Assembly (NCBI GenBank): GCA_022496205.1
Contig: WTXD01000394.1
Location: 1-10,304, forward strand
Reading direction: 5' to 3'
Length of the DNA stretch: 10,304 bases
Origin: Gloeopeniophorella convolvens
Lineage: Eukaryota > Basidiomycota > Agaricomycetes > Russulales
A program made the translations under genes and the position numbers. This document shows, piece after piece, positions 5,906 to 10,304 of the stretch. The number at the start of each line of letters is the position of its first letter. Position 1 is the stretch's first letter. A model generated the notes under the pieces. The model was not told the origin of the DNA. It worked only from the letters and a program-made list of their open reading frames with translations, and ran no database searches.

Positions 5906-8438
5906 TTAGTGCGAAAGGGTCTTGATTTTGACGATGATCGCTATCGGACCGACTGGTCAGGAACTGAAGCGCGGTAATAAAGTGTCGAACGTACACTGTG
6001 GATCAAGGCCCTGATGTGGGATCTGCTCCTGCAGGCCACCGCAACCTAGGGGGCACCCTCAATACATTTTTTCACAGGAGCCATCAAAGTGTGACGTACC
6101 CTCTTTGTTCGTGCCCATGTAACCATACTTAGGCGTGAGCTGGCGCTCCAGAAGCCAAGTCCCAAACTTCGAACCCAACTACATGTGCCAGATGAACGCG
6201 AGAAAATGAAGTAGGGAGGCAGTGCTTACCCCGGTCTTCTGGCTGAGGGATTCGACGACAAGTACGAATGGGCTGGTGCCAATTCTCCTAATTACCTGTG
6301 TATATCCTATTGGCGAAGGTGGTGGAAACTGTGATCGCGCTCGACGCGCACCTGCTCATCAACGAGGTTGAGGGTGGGCTTGTTGATCAAGCCAACGTCG
6401 AGACCCTCTTGACGCACACGCAGGATTGCATCGTAGCTGCGGTAGAGCATGTCGCCGTAGGAGACGACATAGCCGGCTGTGCCCTCAAGGATGACTTCGT
6501 CCTTTCCGGGCACGAACTGGTAGTCGTCGCCGAAGAACTTCTCGTCTGTATTGGGCTTGAGCAGGTAGGGCACTTTGGCACGAGTAGAGAAGACAAAGCG
6601 AAGGCCACGCTCGAAGAAAACGCGCTTGATGATGGCTTTCATCTGCAACGCGTCGGCAGGGAAATACAGCCAAGTCTGCACGTCCTCGAGGCCGTTGTCG
6701 GCAAGAATGAGTTGACACCAAAGTGGCAAGTATTGTCAGCCATTTCGTCAACTGTGAGTTTGATGCCTATTAGGGCACACACAACTTATAAGGTGAGCAA
6801 ACGAATACGCACCACCGGAGTGAGAGAAGTGGCAGAGGACGTTGCAGTTGTTCAAACGTGCCATGGTGACCTCGGACACGACCATCTCAAGGAAAGCTGA
6901 AAAAGTCGAGAACACTCCGAACTTGTTCGGGTCGAAGCCAAAGCCAGCCGCAGCGGAGAAGTTACCGCGCTCCATAATTCCGGAAGGAATGAAGACCTCG
7001 GGGTGCCTCTGGTGGATAACCTTCAAGCCTGTAGAGCCCTCCAGGTCACCTGTATACTCGAGTCAGCGGGCGCGGCGGTCAATATTGGCTGGCACAGACT
7101 GTCGATGACCATAACCTTCTTCGCAGCCTCTTCCTTGGAAAGTCCATCGAGCACGTCGCTCACAGCCTCCCGAAAACAACGCGATTCGCATTATTCTCAC
7201 GCGTAGAACCAACGTAGAGATATGGAACGCTGGTGGGTTTGATGTTAAGGAGAATGTTCTCAATCTGAGCGTACGCTTCCTTCGAATAGCCCCTGTGTTT
7301 GAAATACGCGAGTGCCCCCTTGACCGGGATCACGTCGTGACCGTGCGGGCTCCCCTCAATATCAGGAACGCCGGGTGCCATTACCCGCTTCGATACGACT
7401 TTATTTCACCATCAGCCGGGCTATGCGGACAAAGGCTCATAAGCTCACTGGCTGCAGGGCCCTGGTGCGTGATCGCCTGCGCGAAAGCGCCCCATAGAGC
7501 GTCGAGGTCTTCACCCTGAACAGTGAAGACCTCGATCCCGTGACCGGCGAGTGTCTTTCCCACCTCATATCCCTTGAGGTATTCGGAAGGGTGGCCGGCG
7601 ATGGTGACGTTGTTGTCGTCAATGATGAGCTTTACGTTTAGATTCTGAGCAACCGCGAGGCGAGCGGCCTCAGCGTCGTTTCCCTCCTGCTGCGAGCCGT
7701 CGGATCCGAGGCAAAACACCGTCTTGTCCCGATTGGCGAGCGCAACACCGTTAACCATGGGCCACATATGGCCGAGGCGCCCGGAGGAAAACTTGACGCC
7801 CGGCGTGAGACCAAGCTCAGGGTGACCCGGGAGCTTCGAATTTGCTGCGCGATAATGGAGGAGGTGCTCCGCAGGGAGATGTCCTTCAAGTACAGACAGG
7901 AGGTACTGCGTGGCGACGCGATGGCCTTGGATAGTCACATCAGCGATGGAAACCCGCACAGACCGGATAAGCGCTTACCCGCCTCATCGAAGACGATGGG
8001 ATAGAATTTATCCGAGGCTTCGAACAAGGAGAGCAGGATAGCCAGCTCTGGCACGGTGTCATAAGCACCACCTGAGAAGTGGTGGTATAGTCAGCCTTAA
8101 GAACGCGAAGCACAAGACGGCATCGAGGCTTGCAGCCCCGTCCGAAGATCGGGCCCTGCCTCGAAGCGGCCCAGCGCCGACGCAACTGGGACTCAACTGA
8201 CCTGTGTGGCCGCTGACACCACGAGCAGCACCCGTGCTCGTGAAGAGGACGATAGTATCACGTAAAAGCTGGATGTTGGCTTTCAGTGTCTGCCTCTGTT
8301 CATCAGTAAGCTGCGGCTTCGACGGGTCGAGCTTTAGCCTGTAGGTGTGATGAGTTTGATTGGTCCCGGCGCAGCTGCACCTTACTACTTTTTGTACTGG
8401 GTAAGGTCGATGGGGAACTTGTTCTCTGCGCCTGACAT
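5906..8438 (-). CDS. Transketolase / dihydroxyacetone-synthase-like enzyme, two frameshifts
   Basis: Thiamine-diphosphate enzyme moving two-carbon ketol units between sugar phosphates. Eleven exons: 8438-8389, 8338-8202, 8071-7979, 7925-7449, 7398-7100, 7049-6813, 6751-6352, 6295-6230, 6178-6100, 6045-5995 and 5940-5906 (TAA). All ten introns are GT-AG, 50-61 nt except intron 2 (130 nt). Total 1924 nt; adding one base at each of two lesions gives 1926, or 641 residues. Landmarks: GHTGGAYD near residues 60-67; the GDG-type cofactor motif from GSDGSQQEGND (167) to DDNN (199); SGIMERGNF with a probable catalytic Glu near 379; HFSHSG-VDEMADNT; C-terminal GCGGLQEQIPHQGLDP. The end, KTLSH, is not a PTS1 signal, so cytosolic location is inferred, unlike peroxisomal yeast DHAS. 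The start at 8438 is preferred: it gives FPIDLTQYKK in frame with KLDPSKPQL. Substrate preference cannot be read from sequence. Confidence 0.9.
6710..6711 (-). other. Frameshift 2 in the transketolase-like gene
   Basis: On the minus strand the exon reads in frame through TCHFGVN and then continues correctly only one frame over as ILADNGLEDVQTWLYFPAD. One base is missing between 6711 and 6710. The frame on both sides agrees with the flanking splice phases. Confidence 0.75.
7169..7171 (-). other. Frameshift 1 in the transketolase-like gene
   Basis: On the minus strand ANRVVFG is followed by GGGAG where GGGGAG would continue the frame as EAVSDVLDGLSKEEAAKKV and enter intron 5 in the right phase. 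As given, the frame ends at a TGA four bases later. This is a one-base loss in a G homopolymer. Confidence 0.8.
8067..8086 (-). repeat. Inverted repeat around the 3' splice site of transketolase intron 2
   Basis: In transcript sense, ACCACC and GGTGGT form a 6-bp perfect inverted repeat separated by 8 nt (acttctca). The AG acceptor (8073-8072) sits at the loop/stem boundary. The intron (8201-8072) is the longest in this gene. Confidence 0.5.
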
Positions 8439-9048
8439 GGTGGATGTTGGTAAGAGTGTCTTCAAGCGTTGATCGATGGCCCTCGTAATTGGTGAGATCG
8501 TCAGCGAGAACCAAATGTGGTGATGTCATGCGCCCGGCTTGTCCGGGACGGGCCACGGCTCCCCGCCGGCGACATTGGCACTATGTAATTGGCATCACCG
8601 CTAGCCACACACTGCCGCATGGCGCCCAGAACTTCGAGCGCCGTTTACACATAACGCATAACCGCCTGACCGTGGACGTCTAGGAAGCATACAATTGCCT
8701 CGATGCGCAGATCAGTTGGTCGCTCTCAGGCATGGCCTTCGTAGCAGCTGTTCTGGACGTTCTTTCCCACAACGTACCCGCGGCGACAAGAGAGTTGGGC
8801 CCATTTTAGCTCCGAGCTTAGTGTCACCTCACTAAATTCTCCATCAGTGGACCAGCGTCATGGGACTTTGATTCCACAATGAGAAGGTGCAGCCAGCATC
8901 AGCCAGGGTTTGTATAAGGTCGGCTCCTCTGGATCTGGCGGCCGGCAGTGGCTGAACTGATTAGCCCTCAGGGGCGACGCCTCGCTATATAATGCGCGGT
9001 CGAGCTCACTGAGGAATTACCAGGGCTCCAGGGCTCCACGAACCCACC
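8439..9048. promoter_or_regulatory. Divergent promoter region, transketolase-like / homogentisate dioxygenase
   Basis: This 610-bp stretch separates two head-to-head starts. On the transketolase side, CCAAT boxes read on the minus strand (ATTGG at 8488-8492, 8574-8578 and 8588-8592) lie about 50, 136 and 150 bp from the ATG. A GC-rich block spans about 8535-8570. On the dioxygenase side a TATA box lies at 8986-8992. A minus-strand ATG at 8529 opens an upstream frame that overlaps the transketolase start out of frame. No other gene is evident. Confidence 0.5.
8986..8992 (+). promoter_or_regulatory. TATA box of the homogentisate dioxygenase gene
   Basis: TATATAA is centred about 60 bp upstream of the ATG at 9049. 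A short tandem CAGGGCTC repeat (9021-9036) lies between them, and the start has a good context (acccaccATG). This supports 9049 as the main start. Confidence 0.6.
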
Positions 9049-10304
9049 ATGCTCTCGGCAAGAATCCTGAGCACGTCTCTGCGCCATGTCAGGCCAGCTC
9101 GCACACTGATGCCCAGTGTCGCACGTCGCGTTCGCCACAATCACACCGTCACGGCGAAGTCTTCATACATAACTGCGCCCACAAAGAAAGACCCATATCA
9201 ATACCAAGTTGGCTTTGGCAATCGTTTTGCGAGCGAGGCTGTGTAGGTGCCTCGCTGCTCGGACTTTCGGCGACTGACTTTCGGCGCAGGCCAGGAGTGC
9301 TCCCCGAAGCGCAGAACTGCCCACAGCGAGTCAAGTATGGGCTTTATATCGAGTCGGTGCGTCGACCGTTGATTATGTCCAAGAGTAACCCGCGAGCCGT
9401 GCGTAGATGACCGGCACGTCCTTCGTTGCGCCTCGCGCCGAGAGTAAGACAGCGTGCGTTGGGATGTAATGATGTTCCGCTAGTGAACTGATCGCCTTGT
9501 AGATGGATGTACCGCGTCAGGCCCTCGGTTGCACACAAAGGCTTTACCCCGCTTGAGCCTAACCCCGACGTGCGCGCACCATGCCCCTATGCCTGCGTCA
9601 CCATGTCTGATGGATGGATGGGATGTAGTTGGAAGCCGAGTTTAGCCTCACCAACCCTCACATCCAGGTCTCTCCTACTCAGCTCGCCTGGCATCCGTTC
9701 GCAGTCCCGCAGGCGGGCTCTGGCGTTGATTTCGCGCGTGGTTTGAAGACGCTGTGTGGTGCAGGCTCCCCCATCTTGCGAGAGGGTCTCGCCATCCACA
9801 TATATGCAGCTGACAAGTCCATGGAAAACGACGCTTTCTGCAACAACGATGGTCATATGCTGATCCTGCCACAACAGGGTCGGCTGGACATCCAGACGGA
9901 GTTTGGAAGGTTAGAGACGATCTATGTGACGCGCGTCATGGGTTTGGCTAACGCGCGCTGTCAAGAATGATGGTGCGCCCAGGCGAGCTTGCCGTGCTTC
10001 AACGTGGTATGAAGTTCAAAGTTGGCCTTCCTGCCTGATGTCCTGTTCGCGGATGTAAGCCATCGTCCATCGAGCGTAACGATAGCTTACCGTAAAGCGC
10101 TGAAACATCCGCTTAACAGATATCCAAGAGATCTTCGGTTCACAATTTGAGTTACCTGAACTTGGTCCGCTTGGCTCCCATGGGCTCGCGAACCCACGTG
10201 ACTTCGAGACACCTCTTGCAAGCTTTGATGTGGACCAATCAACTTGGGAAAGTAGGTACAGGCGAGTTGGATGCCTTCAGTGCGTTTTTGACCCACGCGC
10301 TCTA
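9049..10304 (+). CDS. hmgA: Homogentisate 1,2-dioxygenase, 5' part, with an in-frame TGA
   Basis: Non-haem iron enzyme that opens the homogentisate ring to maleylacetoacetate in tyrosine/phenylalanine breakdown. Seven exons join in phase: 9049-9242, 9290-9356, 9407-9453, 9503-9569, 9629-9909, 9966-10054 and 10120-10251; introns are 47-65 nt, and a GTAGGT donor at 10252 starts one that leaves the window. About 292 residues are visible. Family signatures in order: YQYQVGFGNRFASEAVPGVL, YGLYIESMTGTSFVAPR, WMYRVRPSVAHKGFTPLEPN, LKTLCGAG, NNDGHMLILPQQGRLDIQTE, GYIQEIFGSQFELPELGPLG and FDVDQSTWE. The C-terminal iron ligands lie outside. An in-frame TGA (10036-10038) interrupts the conserved LP-DGPVRGY segment while the frame before and after it is right. 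The first 45 or so residues are Arg/Ser/Leu-rich without acidic residues, presequence-like; an internal ATG at 9109 would give a shorter form. Identity is very likely. Confidence 0.93.
10036..10038 (+). other. In-frame TGA inside homogentisate dioxygenase exon 6
   Basis: After FKVGLP the exon reads gcc tga tgt and then cct gtt cgc gga, which resumes PVRGY across the next intron. The family has DG where Ala-stop-Cys is read. A 4-bp duplication of cctg plus loss of one G from a GG pair (net +3) would explain it. Confidence 0.75.

Noticed and set aside
5906..5920. Peroxisomal PTS1 signal as in methylotrophic yeast dihydroxyacetone synthase
   Set aside because: The C-terminus reads TLSH, which lacks an SKL-type ending.
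6296..6351. Apparent frameshift in the transketolase gene after NLVDE
   Set aside because: A 56-nt intron with acceptor ending at 6296 joins LVDEQ to VIRRIGTSPF in phase, so no lesion is needed.
6298..6900. Long plus-strand open frame of about 200 codons
   Set aside because: It is antisense to transketolase exons 6-7, whose protein on the minus strand is clearly conserved.
10252..10304. Apparent loss of homology at the end of homogentisate dioxygenase, first read as another frameshift
   Set aside because: The break coincides with a GTAGGT donor in the right phase; the remaining 53 nt fit the start of an ordinary intron that leaves the window.
1..10304. Gene cluster, mobile element, CRISPR array or RNA gene
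   Set aside because: No transposase, terminal repeats, spaced direct repeats, tRNA-like fold or rRNA sequence was seen, and the neighbouring enzymes do not share a pathway.

Overview
The window looks like nuclear DNA of a basidiomycete fungus, probably an agaricomycete. The genes are intron-dense, and most introns are GT-AG and about 47-70 nt long, several with a CTNAC-like branch site. The encoded proteins fit this: paired short C2H2 zinc-finger regulators, a DUF4604/KIAA1143-type protein, a fungal transketolase-like enzyme and a homogentisate dioxygenase. No identity was computed; family calls rest on motif recognition alone.

Layout. 1-1089: no supportable gene. 1090-2487 (+): C2H2 zinc-finger protein 1. 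2488-3120: spacer with one 47-codon small ORF. 3121-4212 (+): C2H2 zinc-finger protein 2, whose spliced 3' end adds a Lys/Ala tail. 4366-4984 (-): DUF4604/KIAA1143-like nuclear-type protein, convergent with zinc-finger gene 2. 5095-5435 (-): probable small multi-exon gene of unknown function. 5542-5872 (+): weak candidate small spliced gene. 5906-8438 (-): transketolase / dihydroxyacetone-synthase-like enzyme, reconstructed as 11 exons. 8439-9048: divergent promoter region. 9049 to the window end (+): N-terminal two thirds of homogentisate 1,2-dioxygenase (tyrosine/phenylalanine catabolism), seven exons visible.

The most notable feature is a set of small lesions in genes that otherwise keep clean splice sites and conserved protein sequence. 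There are two one-base deletions in the transketolase gene, one in the DUF4604 gene, and an in-frame TGA with a net 3-bp change in homogentisate dioxygenase. Lesions in three unrelated genes suggest draft-assembly indel errors more than true pseudogenes, but the sequence alone cannot decide.

I see no mobile element, CRISPR array, rRNA or tRNA. The neighbours do not form an obvious pathway cluster, and I found no convincing new multi-gene system. The best leads are the small unannotated genes, the zinc-finger pair, the presequence-like N-terminus of homogentisate dioxygenase and some splice-site structures.
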